Assembly: GCF_023065955.2 (NCBI RefSeq)
Contig: NW_026622863.1
Coordinates: 43,878,177-43,942,176 of the forward strand
DNA length: 64,000 nt
Reading direction: 5' to 3'
From: Ursus arctos
Taxonomy: Eukaryota > Chordata > Mammalia > Carnivora > Ursidae
The translations under genes were made by a program, and so were the position numbers. This document shows, in pieces, positions 44,594-58,656 of the stretch; position 1 is the first letter of the stretch, and the number at the start of each line of letters is the position of its first letter. Under the pieces are notes generated by a model. It made no database searches and was not told where the DNA came from. It saw only the letters and a list, made by a program, of their open reading frames with translations.

Positions 44594-46461
44594 GATTTGT
44601 TGACTTCTTATTTCTGTTGTCTCCCGCTCATTGGCTTCCTGCGTCTGCTGCTCGCCCACCAGAGGGAGCCCGGGAGCAGGCCTCTGCCCACTCTGGGCGG
44701 GGAGCCACCTCCCTTCTGTCTGGGGCCTCCCTCCTACTTCCTCCCCTGCCCCATCCCCCCAGCAACTGACCTTCCACCCCCACCTCCCTGACCTGTCGGG
44801 TCACCAGTAGGGAGCCAGCAGCCATGAGTCAGCAAGGAGGCGGATGTGAATGAATAGGGTGTAGGAGTCCAGCCCTGCAGCTGGGTGTGGCCCCTGCTCC
44901 TCTGCCTTCTCGAACACCTAGGTGAACAGCAGTGGGTTCCTGGTGAGGGGAGGCACCACCTTTGCCCTTTGGCCACACTAGTGGCCCCACAGAGGCTGGA
45001 GGAGTGAATGATGGAGGATTCAGTCTGCCTCCTGTCCTGACTCCTGCTCATCCCATTGCTGTGTGTCCTTGGCTTGGCGACTCTGCCTCTGTTCCTCAGT
45101 TTTCTCATCTGTGAAAGGGGGAGAATGACTCACCCTTATCAGTTGTGGGGGATTCCATGAGCTCTTGCCAGTAAAGGTCTCTCATCAGGGCCTAGCCTGT
45201 TCTTGGCTGTTAGAACAGGGATCATTGTTAATTTCAGACTCAAGATTGCTTGTCCCCAAGGTTGCGAACTAGTCCTCACCATTCTGCTTGGCGAGACTTT
45301 ACAAGAAAATTGGGGGGTTTAGCTAGGCTGTTCCTTACCCCCACCCCCATCCCCAAGTCTCAGCCCACACCAGCCAGGAGTTCTAGCTAATGTTACTTGA
45401 TCTGTAGCTGTAGTTCTCCCTGTCTTACACGGGATTCCAGAGTCTGACAGAGTGGCTTTGGGCAAGTGTCTCCCCTCTGAACCTGCTGTCTGCAGGAAGA
45501 AGGGGTGGAGACAACAGCGACTGCCTTTGGAGGAAAGTGGAGGGAAAGAGATGTCATCATAGATGTCCAGCCCTTAGTGTAGCTCCACAGCTGTCACCGA
45601 GGGAGTGTTTCATTCTCCTAAGTCGTCACGCGTGATCTTTGCCTACAGAGAGGGCCGTGGCAGTGCCTGGGCTGTCCCCCCTTCCCAGTCCTCCCTCATC
45701 TGCTTACACTTACACCCATCATTCTTTTGAGGACAGTGACTGGGAGCCAGGGCAGGGCGGGACACCCTTTGCCGTGGGTGCCAGAACTGAGCAGGAGCCA
45801 GGAAGCAGGGTGTGTCCAAGTCCTGGGGACAAAAGGTGCCTCTGTGGCTCACAACTTGGAAGCCAGCTCTAAGGGGTGGGAGAGGGGCCTAGAAGGAGAG
45901 AATACTGTGATGCTATTTGATCGTGTAAGTCAGCAAAAGGCACCCCCTCTGCATGAGTGCGTCTCCCACTCACCCCGCTTGGCAGGTGCCTTCGTGTAGA
46001 TACAACCGGCATAACCGACCATGGCTGCTCTGCAGGGAAGAGGAAATGATCTTTAGCTCTCTGGGAAACCACATCTTTTCCTGCTTAGCCTACTGCCTTT
46101 GCTCTAGGAGGATCCTTTGAGCAGCTGAAATCTGGCTATAGAGAGAGACTGCCTGAGTCCAAATCCCAGCCTAGTGACTTTTAGGCACATTGGTTGACCT
46201 CCCTACGCCTCGGTTTCCCAGCCGGGGAGAGCACCCACCTAACTAGTTACTGTGAACGCATGCATTTGAAGAGTTGGGAACAGTCTGGCCTATAGTAAGA
46301 GATGATGCATTTGCTGCCGGGCTTGCTTGCTTGGGCTTAGGGCTGGTATTTCAGTTGCTTCCATTGCCCTCTCTTGACACCCCGGTTCACGTTCCCACCC
46401 TAGGAGGGCACAGCCCTCTTTGGTTCATTTCACTAACTAGAATTAGCAACGGAATACAGCA

Positions 46462-46561
46462 GGGGCGCCTGGCTGGCTCAGTCGGTAGAGCATGCGACTC
46501 TTGATCTTGGGGTCATGAGTTCAAGCCCCACATTGGGCATAGAGCTTACTTAAAAAATAAA
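46462..46561 (+). mobile_element. Short tRNA-Lys-type carnivore SINE
   Basis: GGGGCGCCTGGCTGGCTCAG, GAGCATGCGACTCTTGATCT, GTTCAAGCCCCACATTGGGC and an A-rich tail. Confidence 0.9.
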
Positions 46562-46969
46562 ATGTCACAACATTTATAAATAAAAGGAGCCTTTAATTTA
46601 AACCTCACTGAGTGGGGCCATCCATTTCATCGCGGAGCCCTTCGTCTTGGAGGTTTTTCAGTGTCCATTGGGAGCAGGCAGGGTGGGGCCGGTGGCCCAT
46701 AGCCCCAGCAGCTCTCCCTGCCAACTAGGCCCAGCACAAAAGTCCTGGGTTTGTTCTCTAGGTCACAGCCAACACTCCTGGATCTTTGGCGAGATCCTGG
46801 CATCCCCTGGGAAAATGGGCTGTGCCCAGGCCTCGTCCCTTTCCTTTGCGTGCTGTGGGATCCCTTCCAGTGCCTTTGAAAGAGGTGGAGAGAAGTCCAT
46901 GAGCTCCCATACCTGGAGGAGCTGTGTCTTCTCATCCCCATCCCTGGTAGTCGACTGTGACACAGTCCC

Positions 46970-47440
46970 CTCCATTCATACTGTGGGCCAGTTCCTGCTC
47001 TAGTCTAACTCCATCCCTTACCTTCTTCCCTTTCCCAACTCCAATCAAGTTCACACTCCTCGGTCGCTCATGTCCAAACCATGGGAGCCATCTTGAGCCC
47101 GGGTTCTTCCTTCATTCTCATGGCCACCCCTCCCCCCCTTCCAATTCATGACAGTAAGTCCTGTCAGCTCCCCTTTTCCAAATCCTTCCACCACCCATCC
47201 TCTGTGGCTCTCTCCTCCTCCAGGACCCTGGTCCTGACCACGCTCACCTGGACCACTGTGGCAGCCCCCTGACTGGTCTCCCTGCCCTCGCTCCACTTAC
47301 AGTCTGTTCCCCTCCTGTGGCTGCTGGATCCTGTAAACAGCTGCACGGGATCCCGGTCCTCTCCCTGCTTAGGGTCCTCCCAGAACTTCCCATTGCATTT
47401 CCAATAAAATTCAAACTCCTCATCATGGTTTTAAGTCCAT
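46970..47440 (+). repeat. L2 relic
   Basis: Sense L2: CTGACCACGCTCACCTGGAC, CTTCCCATTGCATTTCCAAT and AAAATTCAAACTCCTCATCA. Confidence 0.75.
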
Positions 47441-47761
47441 CCGTTCGTTCACCTAAGATATATTAAGCTGCTCTCTAGAGCCAGACACCGGTTCAGAGAC
47501 AAGGGAAACAGCTGTGAATGACCAAAGATCCCCACTCTCATTGGCTGACATTCTTGGGAAGAAGACAGATAAACACGGTAAACAAGCCAATCATGTAGCA
47601 TGCTAAATGCTGATCAGTACTCTGGAAAAAATAAAGGAGAGAAGGCGTAGGATGCAATTTTCACTAAGGTGGTCAGGAAAGGTCTCGCTGAAGAGGTGAT
47701 ATTTCTGCAGATCTGCAGGGGAGGAGGCTGTTGAAGCCCTGGGGATCCAGTATGTGGATTT

Positions 47762-48160
47762 AAGATTTATTTATTTAGGGGCGCCTGGGTGGCTCAGTCA
47801 TTAAGCGTCTGCCTTCAGCTCAGGGCGTGATCCCAGAGTCCTCGGATTGAGCCCCGCATCAAGCTCCTCCGCTGGGAGCCTGCCTCTTCCTCTCCCACTC
47901 CCCCTGCTTGTGTTCCCTCTCTCGCTGGCTGTCTCTCTCTCTCTATCAAATAAGCAAATAAAGTCTTAAAAAAAAAACCTTAAAAAAAAAGATTTATTTA
48001 TTTATTAGAGAGAGAAAGTGAGCATGGTGGGGAGGGGGAGAGGGAGAGGAAGAGTGTCTTAAGCAGACTCTGTGCTGAATGTGGAGTCCTGTGTGGGGTT
48101 TGATCCCATGACTCTGAGATCACGACCTGAGTGACTTGAGCGGAAACCAAGAGTTGGTTG
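47762..48160 (-). mobile_element. Older CAN-SINE split by a younger one
   Basis: Antisense SINE with AAGATTTATTTATTTA on both sides of the inserted copy, then AGAGAGAGAAAGTGAGCATG, GGGTTTGATCCCATGACTC and a decayed head. Confidence 0.8.
47778..47979 (+). mobile_element. CAN-SINE (SINEC), young, nested
   Basis: GGGGCGCCTGGGTGGCTCAG, TGTTCCCTCTCTCGCTGGC and AAATAAAGTCTT with A tail, inserted into the A-rich end of the older antisense SINE. Confidence 0.92.
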
Positions 48161-48409
48161 CCTAACTGACAGTCAGATGGAACTGACAGAACTTCCTGAA
48201 TTGGATGTGGGGTGTGAAGACAAAGAGGAGGCAAGGATTGACTGCAAATCTTGTTGCCCACACAGCTGGAAAGATGAAGGCACCATTAATTGAAATGGGG
48301 ATGACTGTAGGGTGATCAGGTTTGGGAAGATCAGAAGCTTAGCTTTGGATATTTAAATGTGAGAGGCCTATCAATGTGGCAATGTCATTTATTTGTATTT
48401 ATTTGCTAA

Positions 48410-48880
48410 CGTATTATTGCCCCCCCCATGTGAGCCACCTGAGAACTAATCTTGCTCATCATACTCAGCACTCGATTGCCAGCGCCCAAGAGCAATGCCT
48501 GGCACACCATATGTACTAAATGTTTGTTGGATGAATGAAGATAGACAAGTCCCAAAAGTCCTTCATCTTCCCGGTCAGCCAGTATTTATTCCAACCTACC
48601 TAACTCTTGTGTCCATTTTGTGAACCCTTCAGGTCTGTGTTCAAATGTCCTCCTTTTCTGCAAAGCCTACCCTGACTACTGTTTGACATTCCATCTCATG
48701 CTTAATTTTTCTCCAAAACATTTATCACCTTGGAATAGACTTCCTAAGATAACAAATCTTCCTTTACTAGAAGGTAGTTCCACGAGGGCAGGGATTTCTA
48801 TCTTGTTTAGTGCCAAGGCGTAAAACATGATCTGGCATACAGTCGGCGTTTAACAAATATTTGCTGAATTTTTGTTGCTG
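48410..48880 (+). repeat. L2 3'-end relics (two pieces)
   Basis: AGAGCAATGCCTGGCACACC followed by TGTTTGTTGGATGAATGAAG in the first; CACGAGGGCAGGGATTTCTA and CAAATATTTGCTGAATTTTT in the second. Confidence 0.75.
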
Positions 48881-49104
48881 AATAGGAATACACATTCCAG
48901 GCCTGGGCAGGTTAAGGCTCGATGGCGAGATCCCCGCCTTATGAATCATTCATGATCTGGCCCCGCCCACACGTAGAGAACGGGCGCGCTCACACGGGAG
49001 AGGGGACACGGCTCGTACCGGAGGGGAAGGGGAGGCGGGGGAAGTGGACTCTGCGCAGGCGCCGAGCTCTGCGAAGCCGGTCCCAGCGCCTTTCTGGTTA
49101 GGGG

Positions 49105-49144
49105 GCGCGCGCGCGCGCGCGGGAGGGCGGCGGCGGCGGCGGCG
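49105..49144. repeat. (GC)8 followed by (CGG)n in ACTN4 promoter
   Basis: Alternating GC from 49105 to 49120, a potential Z-DNA former, followed by CGG units to 49144. Confidence 0.8.
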
Positions 49145-49196
49145 CGGTGCGCAGGCGCGGCGGGCAGTGCGCAGGCGCTGGGGGAGGGCGGGCTGA

Positions 49197-49529
<333 letters not shown>

Positions 49530-50860
49530 TAGAGGTCTCGAGAGGGAATTGGAGGGTCTGTGATGGGAATCGGGGGTCATGAGAAGGAATTGGCGGGACT
49601 GGAAAGGGGTTTGTAGTCCTGAGAAGGAATTGTAGAACTTGACCAAGGAATGGGGAGTCTGAAAAAATAATTGGCGGCCGAGTAGGAAATATGGAAGTCT
49701 GTTGAGAGAGCCCGATGAAGGAATTGGAGGGTCTGGGCGGGGAACTGGGGAAACCGAGATGCTTAGAGACTAAAATGGAATTGGGGTCTGAGGCGGGATG
49801 TAAGGGTTAGAGGGTGGTTGAGGGTGCGGAGAGAAACGGGGGAGTCTGAAATTTGTGGGCCAGAACGGAATTAATCTCTGGGGGAGCCTGAAGAGGAGCT
49901 CGAAGGATGGAGGGTGTTATTTGGCAGTGCAGAAAGCTCTGAAGAAGGTTGGGGTTGGGGGAGTTCTAAAGGGGATGGAAATTCTGGAAGTCTGAAGATG
50001 GAGTAGGGGTATTAAGAAAAGGATATGAAGTCCGAAGAGTGGTGGGGATACCTGGGAGACTTGGAAGATGAGAGGGACAGAGGAAAGAAGTGGGTGTGAG
50101 TCTGGGCCGTGGGGTGCGAGGATGGTAGGGGTGTGGATGAAAGAAGTTAGGGAGTTGTAAGAAGTGTTTGAAGGGGAGAGATTTATTTGGGGTGCCCTGT
50201 TCTAATTGGGAGGCAGGAGGTGTATGAGGAACTGGTGAGGGATGGAGAGGCCGAAAGGGATGCAGAGGGTACCTGGAATGTTTTGAAGAGGGAATTCTGA
50301 AGAACTGAGAGGAAAAGGTAGTGTGGAAAAGGTGAGCATGCTGGAGAGAATGGGGGCGGCAGAATGGCGGGTAATGGGAGGGGGATTAGTTTAGGAAAAC
50401 GAAAGTCTCATTAGGAAGGCAGTGTGTGATGGATGGACTGAGAAAGGAATTTGAGGGGGAGGGCTTCTAGAGGTACACAGTCTCGGGAATACAGAGTGTA
50501 TTTTGAGACGGGGGGGGGGGAGGGAGAATAAGGGAGGAAGCTGTGAGAGTGTCAAGGAAGAATTTTGTCTCTTGTGGGGGGAGGAGGTGAAGGGACCCTT
50601 AAAGCAGGGTCTGTTTTCAGGTGGCATGTGGGGGTGTGGAAGCAACTTAGAGGGGACCGTAGTAGTGAAAGGGGGATCAAAAGGAATGGGAAGCCCAGAG
50701 AAGGTGTGTGTGGGGGGGGATAATTCAAGGTGGTTGAGGAGGGGAGCTCTCAGCTGATACAAGAGAGGGTTTGAGTGTGTTCAGGAAGAGCTAAAGCTAA
50801 AGAAAGGAGTGTGTTGAGTGGGTGTGTGTGTGTGTGTTGGGAGAGGTGGTTTAAAGTGTG
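49530..50860 (+). repeat. Degenerate purine-rich tandem array in ACTN4 intron 1
   Basis: GGAATTGGAGGGTCTG and variants (GAATCGGGGGTCATG, GGAATTGGCGGGACTG, GGAATTGGGGTCTG) recur at about 20-35-base spacing, clearest at 49540-49880 and fading rightward. Confidence 0.75.
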
Positions 50861-53800
50861 TGTGAAGAGAGTGGCAGGTGTTTGAAGTTAGAGGCTTTTA
50901 ATCCGTTCTTGGAGATCTGAATTTTCTTCCCAGATTTGTTACTCATCAGCTTTGTGGTCCTGGGCAAGACCCTTGCTCTCTTAGTACAGTTCTGTCTGTG
51001 AAATGAGGAAGGGTGGAAGGAGGTCCTGTGGTGCTGCAGAAATGGATGTGTACGGTGTGGGGACTTCGGGAGGGGGGATTTGGTGGAGCTTTTTCAGGAA
51101 TGTGGGGCAGACTCCAGGGATTTGAGTGATGAGCTGAAGAATGAGAGTGGAGAGTGTGACTGGAAGCCTCCTAAGGGTGTGAATTGGTGCTCAGGGGCCC
51201 AGCAGGCCGCCCAGGGTGGAGGGGAAGGGTGAAAGGAGCAGCTGTTCCTGGGGTGCGGCCTGGCACAACCTTGGGTAAATTCCCAACCTCTGCTTGAATT
51301 TCCTCATCAGTAGTGGGAGGGTGGCGGGTTGGTGATGGTGTTCTTCTCCATTGCTCCAGTTATCTCCAGGTGGCCAGGTTGAGATAATCTGACATAGAAA
51401 TGCTTTTTGAGGGGAAAGGGAGATCTAGCCTGCTGTCACAGCAATAATTTATTGCCCCAGGCAGTGCCGGGTTGGAAAAGGTTAAGAGTTGCCAAGAGAC
51501 TTGGAAAGTTGGGAGGGGAACGGGTGGGGGGGCAGGGTTGTTGTTGAGTATTTCTGGGATCTGTCTTCTCCAGCTGCAGGTGTTTGGGAAAATGAGCCCC
51601 TGACTCCTTCCTCTCAGGTGGTGAGAATGGGAGAACCTTCCCTTTCCCTCCCTTCCTGTCTTCTACCCCTCCCCAGATGACTCCTTTTGCTAGCTCATTT
51701 CCACTCCCTTCTGGGAGTTAGGGTGTGTGCTCCTTCGTGGTTATAGTCTCCTTTGCACACAGGGTGAGGCTGGGGCACCATTCAGGCCCTGGGCGGGAAC
51801 CAGGACTCACCGGAGCCCCAAGGCCCTGCTGCTGTGTTATTTTCCCTCTTCCCTTCCTCAAGGACCAGGCAAGGTTGAGGGAAAGGGTGGCTCACAGTGT
51901 CCTCTAATACAAGCTGCTTTCAGTTCTCAATAAGGGTCAGATTCTAGTATGTCCTGCTTTATACCCTACTGCAGCAAATATTTACACATAGCTGTTCTTT
52001 GGGGAAAAATATTGCTTCACTGCTGTGCACTTTCCTATTATGGAATAGGGATCCTTTATGGAATGGGGGAAGGAGTAATGGAAAGGAATATGTACACAAA
52101 TTTGTACTGTGTTTCCCTTTTTCTTTCCCTTCTAAGAGGACCCCCCCCCCCATGGTCTGGGTGAGTTTTTCTACATTACAGTGTCAATTTAGCAACAGAC
52201 GGGTTGCCCTTCTTGCCTCTCCAAGGCTGAGCCACGGGCACAGGGAGAGTGGCAGTCCTGTCTGTGAGTGTCTTGTGCATACTCACATATTCACATACTC
52301 TAAAACTCTGTGTCCAGAATAGCTGTAGTCCCGTGAAGTGTGTGGAATTAAATTCTTCTCGGAATTAGTCAAGGGTGGTTCAAGCCAGGGTGTGTGTGGC
52401 TTCTGGTAGTTCTCACTTCAACCCGAAGCTATTTGCTCTGACTTCTAGGGACCCCTGTAACTAAGGTACTACCTGATAAGTAGGTTGTGCAATAGTTCTG
52501 ACACAGACACACTAAGTTTTCTCCTGGGGGGATGGGGGAAGGACTGGTTTGGAGCAAATTCTCCAGCAGTTACAATTCTCGGCTACAGTTCCTTCTTCCA
52601 GTTTCTGAAAGGGTCTTGGGCAGCCTGGCTACTGCCCCTTGCTCTCCTGGACAGGAGAGATCTCTTGTCAGCTCCTCCAGATGACCTCCTAGCATAGCAA
52701 GAAGGAACGCCTCCCTTGCTAAGGTTGCGTGTTCATTGAAACATCACTGCTTGCAGGGCCTCAGTGTTTTAGACCCCTGACCTTTGGCTTGGGCTGTATT
52801 AAGGGTGAGTTAATTATTTGAAAGTTCTGATGGTGTTTTGTTTTTCTCCAAGCAGGGTTTTTTGTTTTGTTTTGTTTTGTTTTTTTTAAAGGCTGACAAT
52901 AGAGGCCTCAAAGTAGCCATCTGTTATTTTGTTCCATTACTCTAATTGCTTCCCTCTTAGGATCTGGCTAAGACTGACAGGTCCGTAGAGGCTTTCAAAA
53001 TTAAATAACATACCTATCAAAAAAATTAAATAATAATAATCAAGATTTAAAAAACCCTGTCAAACTTAATTATCATCTAAAAATAAGACTGTTAAGATGG
53101 GAGGGGGCAACTATACTCTGCCCTCTTGGGAGAGGGGTAGGGGAAGCTACTCGCTGCTAGCACTCCATTTCCTCCCCAATCCCTGAAAACAGGTCTTAGA
53201 ACATGGCTTTTCTGATGACTGCCGAAGAGGTGAGGTCTGGGAGGATGGCCTGGGAGGCACTGCGCCCCTTGTAGCCACTCGGCCTCGGTTGAGAGTTGGT
53301 ACCATGGCGTGGGAGCGGTGCCTGCTGTTCCATCTAATCCTAGGTGGTCCAGGGCGGCAACCCAGGATTGCCCTCTGCCTTCGGAAACACCCTCCCTGGT
53401 TCCAGCTTCCAAGACCAACAAGGAGGCTCGCTAGGCTACCTTGGCAGCAGGGAGCTGACTCACTCTCGCGCTGAAACTGGTGCTAAATGGTTTTATTTAA
53501 GGACAGCGGCTTGCCTGGCCTCAAGTGGGCTTCCTTGTGGGGAAAGCTTGGTGAGCATGTTGGAGGAACTCGGCCCAGGAACTGAAGGGCGGAGTTTGAG
53601 TGTCCGGGCTTTCCCGGTGCTGTTGAACTCTTGAGCTGCAGTCAGGAGGTCAGTTAAGATGTAGGATGGCACTCGCAAAATGTCTTCTTAAGCAGATTTC
53701 AGGGGAGCAGGGACAAGTCTGCATTCTAGTCTTAAGCCTCTGGGATGGGGAGACTTCTCACTTCTGTCCTTGAAACGGAGACTCCAGTCATGGCGGACTT

Positions 53801-55843
53801 TGGCCAGACAGCCCGGTTTTTCACAGTTACCTGCGTGACTAGTCCAAGTTACCTGGCAGTGCTGTCTCACAGAGGACAGAAAAGAGAATGAAACCAAAAA
53901 AGAATGGATTTGAGAAGGCTCAAGGAATTTTTGAGACTGTTAAGGGGGACACTTTCAGCTTTTGCTGTATTGATTTACAGTGTGCTGGGAATTCTAAAAG
54001 CCTTTGCCCAGACCTTAGGGTTCTTAAAAGAAAACAAAACAAGGATTCCCTTGCTGCTTCTGTTTTTGCGGGGAGGGCAGGGGAGAGGAGAAGGGCAAAA
54101 ATAATTAGCGAATAGCTGTTTGCCTTTGGATCGCTTGCTCGGTCAAGTTTTCTGAATAGCCAAAATATCGACATGTTTATCTCTTCCCTGGCATTGAGTA
54201 TATTCTAGAGCAGTGTCTCCCCCAGTTTTATCCCCATTTCCTTCACTTAGTCATGTCCCTGGTCTCATCAGTCACATTCAAGTCCCTTCCCTCAGGTTCC
54301 CGCCCACTGCCTTTATTTATGTATTTATTTTACAGAATAACAAAACACTCGTGTTACCTTGCTCAAGTTCCTCTCCCCCCCCCCTTTTCTTTTTTCATGG
54401 AAATCGGAGGCAAGTGATAGCAAGTTGGTAATTCAGCGGCGGGGGTCACTGAAACACAGACCTACCCAAAGGGGAAAGGGAAAGGTAGGCCAGACGAAAG
54501 TTTCTACTTGAGTGGATGCAAATTCTGTCATCCATGGAGGTTTGAAAGACGTCTTTATATCATGGGTGGTTTGAGAGCTCAAGAGCAGTGTCCTTTAGGA
54601 TGAGTTTAAAGTTGAAAACATCAAAGCCCAGTTATAAGGAAACTTAGTTTCACAATGTTGGCAGTGCGGGCACCAGAATTTGTTATAAAGTGTCTGAAAG
54701 TGGCACAGTAACACTTGCTTTGCTTCAAGAAGGTTTATGAGTTACATTTTAGTCAGTATCCCAGGTATCAAGGAGTGTAAGGGTCAGTGAGTGAATCAAG
54801 AGAAACAGTCATTTTAAATTCCAGACAATGTGTAAAAGAAGGATCTTACTGGGGGAGAAATTAACCAGCTAGCTGGGAAGAGAGGGATCTTGCCTCTCCC
54901 AGAAAGGGAAATCTTTGCCTGAATTTAACTGGCAAGGGTGTCCTTACATCAGTGCTGGGGAAGTTTTATCCAAGTAGCGGTCTCCCTGGGATTATAAAAA
55001 TCTCTGAGACCTTCGTCGGGCTGTTGTGCCTTTTTTGGTTGTGGTGTTCTTTCATGTCCCCTCCCCCTCCCTTTGTAAACAATCGATGCATTAACTTGGA
55101 ATGTCCAGGGGGAAGTCTTGAAAAGCTGGTTGGTGTAACTTGGTTGCCTTCTCTGGAGTTCCCAGCAGCAGTTACTCTGGGAGAAGCCAGTGGTCTTTTT
55201 CTTAGGCGTAAGTTATTGAAGAGTTATTGGAAAGCCAGTGGATTGAGTTTATTGGAGATTTGCTATTTGCCACCTATTTCTGTGCTGGCTCCTGCGTTTC
55301 TGGGATGAGCCCTGTCCCCACAAGAGTGAGGGGCCATCCTGCCATTTCCAGAAGAGACTGGTTCTCCAGCCAGAGCAGCGGCCCTCCCCCATCCTTGCTC
55401 CTACGCTTATCTCCGCATTTACTAACCTTCAGTCATTTGTGATTTTTCCATACCCACTTTTATATGCTTAAAACTTTTCTTGAAGTCGATTTGCCTCTCT
55501 TCATTTTAAAAGGAAAAGTTATATAAGTATGATAAATGAAAAACTCAGCCTCCCTGGCCATAAATAGAAGGAAACTGGGGAACTAAACACGCTGAAAACA
55601 AAACAATTGTCCTTAAATTCTAGCTAGGGGTTATTCCTTGCTGAAGGCTCTGGGCCTGAGGCCTGCTCCCTTTGTTAAAAAGAGAGATTGGCAAGTGTTA
55701 GTGAGGTGCTGACGACCCACAGTACCAAGCAGAGACTTTCTCTTTGAAGTAATCAGAAGGTTAACAAGAGAATCAAAGAATAACCTCATGGTGATTCAAG
55801 GTTTAATGTAGGATGTGGATAACCCTTAAAATCTCCCATGTGT

Positions 55844-56028
55844 TGGGACGCCCGGGTGGCTCAGTCGGTTAAGCCGTTCATGATCCCATGATCCCAGAGT
55901 CGTAGCATCGAGTCCTGCATCAGGCTCCCTGCTCAGCGGGAAGCCTGCTTCTCCCTCTGCCTGCCTCTCCCCCTGCTTGTGTTCTCTCTGTCTCTGACAA
56001 ATAAATAAAATCTTAAAAAAAAAAAAAA
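55844..56028 (+). mobile_element. CAN-SINE (SINEC)
   Basis: GGGACGCCCGGGTGGCTCAG head, CT-rich body and AAATAAATAAAATCTT tail with a 16-base duplication AAAATCTCCCATGTGT (55828-55843, 56027-56042). Confidence 0.93.
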
Positions 56029-58656
56029 AATCTCCCATGTGTGCGTGCCACACTTGGAAAAAACCGTATCACTTGACCCTGGAAACATTCCACGAGTGTC
56101 AGGACAGCGTGACTTATCCAGGAACACACCGCCCATCCTGCTTGCCCCACATCCCACATCTCACTCAAGATCAGATGACACTGGATTTATCCTTGCTTTC
56201 AAATGTTAGGGTGTTTTGTTTGTTTGTTTGTTTGTTTGTTAAGAACCCAGGGCCATGTAGTAAATATAAGAATTGTGGGCTTATCACTTGCCCCTCACGT
56301 AGGTTTTTCTTTTTAAGTCTCCGGTTTTCATACAGATACCCCCTGGAAATTTGGCTGCCCCCGCCCCAGGAATACACTGGTATGCTGTTTGGGTATTTGA
56401 ATCCTAGATTCTGAGAGGAAAGCAGTGCCCTCCTGCCGAGTTAAGAAAGGCTTATTTAAATGTTTTTCTTCCAAATATCAGAGCAGAACAGATTCTTTGT
56501 TTTCCAGTGGAACCATCCACACAGGGCAGGAGTAGTTGAAAGTGGCAGTTACTACTCGCGGAGCACAATGAAGTCATCTTGGGAAATATCGTTGACAGTG
56601 TTGAAATGATTGAATGGGATGCTGGAATACCAGCCATACAATAGCATTTGTGTCTTCAGCTTCGGGCAGGAATAAAGAAGACATTGTGGTTTGTTTTATG
56701 CTTTTTAAAGTTTCCCCCCCCCCAAAGGTGTGGGTCTGAGTGATGTCTGTCACTGGCTTTCTAGTGGGTTTTTCTTTTCATCTTCTCCCCCTCCCTGATG
56801 GCTGTTGAGAGTGGGTGGAAGCCACATTTTGGGTGGATGGGAGGTGGTGCAGAAGGCAGGCAGTAGGCCCTGCTCCTCGTTCTCCACCTGTGAGGAGAAC
56901 GATCTGGTTTTTCATCTCCAGAAAGCCTAAGATAAAGTTTTCACATCGCTCCTCCTGAGCAAAAATGATTCTGATTTAGAACGTCTTAATAAGCAGTCAT
57001 CCAGGATGGAGGCACAACGGGAAGTGATCTGGATGCATTTCTTTTCTTTTTTTGATATATATGTCATTTTGATGGCCGAGAAGGCCAAGTTGCAATTAGA
57101 AGAAACATCATGGGAGGAAGCTTGAAGGTGATTCAACAGCCAGCCATGCTGGGAGGTTGCTTGAGGGGCTGTCAGTCTAGGAGGGTTGGTAGGTCTGAAA
57201 TGACAGGCCCTCTTTCACCAAGCGCCAAGGGCAGTGCTGGAAGCCTCCTTCCATCAGAGTCATTGGCCCAGTCTGTGCGTGTGTAATAGCGCGTGAGTGC
57301 TCTATGATCTGGGTGTGAGTGAAAGGTATTTAGTTGATATCACCATGGAAACTGAGTCACTAATTGTTTGGGGGAGCACTTCCACACCCGAGGCAGTACT
57401 GATGGTGGAATGTTGGGCTCTTGGGCAGAAATATGCTGCTAACCGGTGTCCCAGGAAAATATCCATGGGCATGGTGGCCATGCTGGGTAGGTGGACGAGG
57501 AGCCTCTGTTTCCTGGTGCTCTGTTTTATCGATGAGGGGTGTGTGTTTGCGCATGAGAGAGGGAGAAGGAAAGGGGGACAGCAGGAAAGCCGCTGTTGGC
57601 TTTGTGGCCAGGACATGTGCTTTTTCTCCAGGCGTTTAGAGTTGGAATCTCAGCTATGTGACTTCTTAATAGCAGGGCAAAATGCGCCTGCATCTTTTGC
57701 CTGCTTTCACAAACACTGACAAATTAAAAAGGACTCTAAAGTTTCCAGCAAATCCCAAGTGCAGTTCATTCCATGATAACATTAAAAAAGAAAAAAATCC
57801 ACATCCTTCCTACCCCAGCTCTGACGGTAAATAAACTTTTTTTCTCCCTGTTATTTCCTCCTCTTTCCTTTAAGGAATTGCACATCTTTATATTAAACTC
57901 TTGAGTCTGATGAAAATATGAAACGCTTTTACAAAGTGCTCGTTTGGCTATTGCAGGCATGGATTGTGTTTGGAATTGTCAGGTTTTTGTTGTTTGGTTT
58001 TTTGTTTTTTTGTTGGTTTTTTTTTTTTTTTTTAATTTTATAGGCTTGTATGATCTTCCAGTTCTGGCTTATGATATAAACTCAGTTTCAGAATTCAAAA
58101 TGTCTGGAAGCAGCTGGTTTTCCAGGCTGCTTCAGGGGCAGTCTGATGAATCAACCCTTCTTACGGGCGGTCTGCTAACCAGTCCTGGAAGGTATCCAGA
58201 TGGTAAACATCACTAGGATTGTGAGGCTTTTTTTTTTTTTTTTTTCCCCTTCTTTTGGGTCATTTGAGCTATGCTGCCAAGTCTGGTAGGATTTGACTTT
58301 CTGTAAAACAGAAAGGTCTGTATCAAGATGTCTTTTTCAGAGATGTCAGGCCTGTAGTCAGCCCAGTGCTATGTCTGCTGGTAGAGTGGGAGGAAATACC
58401 TAGACTGGTTTGGGGAGGGCCTTCTTGACCATTTTGGGAAGCTAATTGTCCCTTTCCTTGTGTAACTTTCTTTAACTCACTGACACGGAGACAATCCACA
58501 GAAAAGAATTCAGTCCATTGAGAGCTGCGATCCATTTTAGGGATGGCTGGTTAAGGACCGTGGCCCTAAGCTGCGTAATGTCCAGGGGTAGCACTCGGTT
58601 CTTACCTCCTGCCCAGAAACACCCTAGAGATTTCAGAGGGAAACAAGTTTTGGTGT

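Larger units (their letters stand above)
44630..48959. other. EIF3K-ACTN4 intergenic region
   Basis: About 4.3 kb. It holds MIR relics (45050-45225, 46110-46300), a short SINE (46462-46561), sense L2 (46970-47440, 48410-48545, 48630-48880), antisense L2 (about 47440-48360) and a nested SINE pair. No coding frame resembles a protein I know. Confidence 0.65.
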
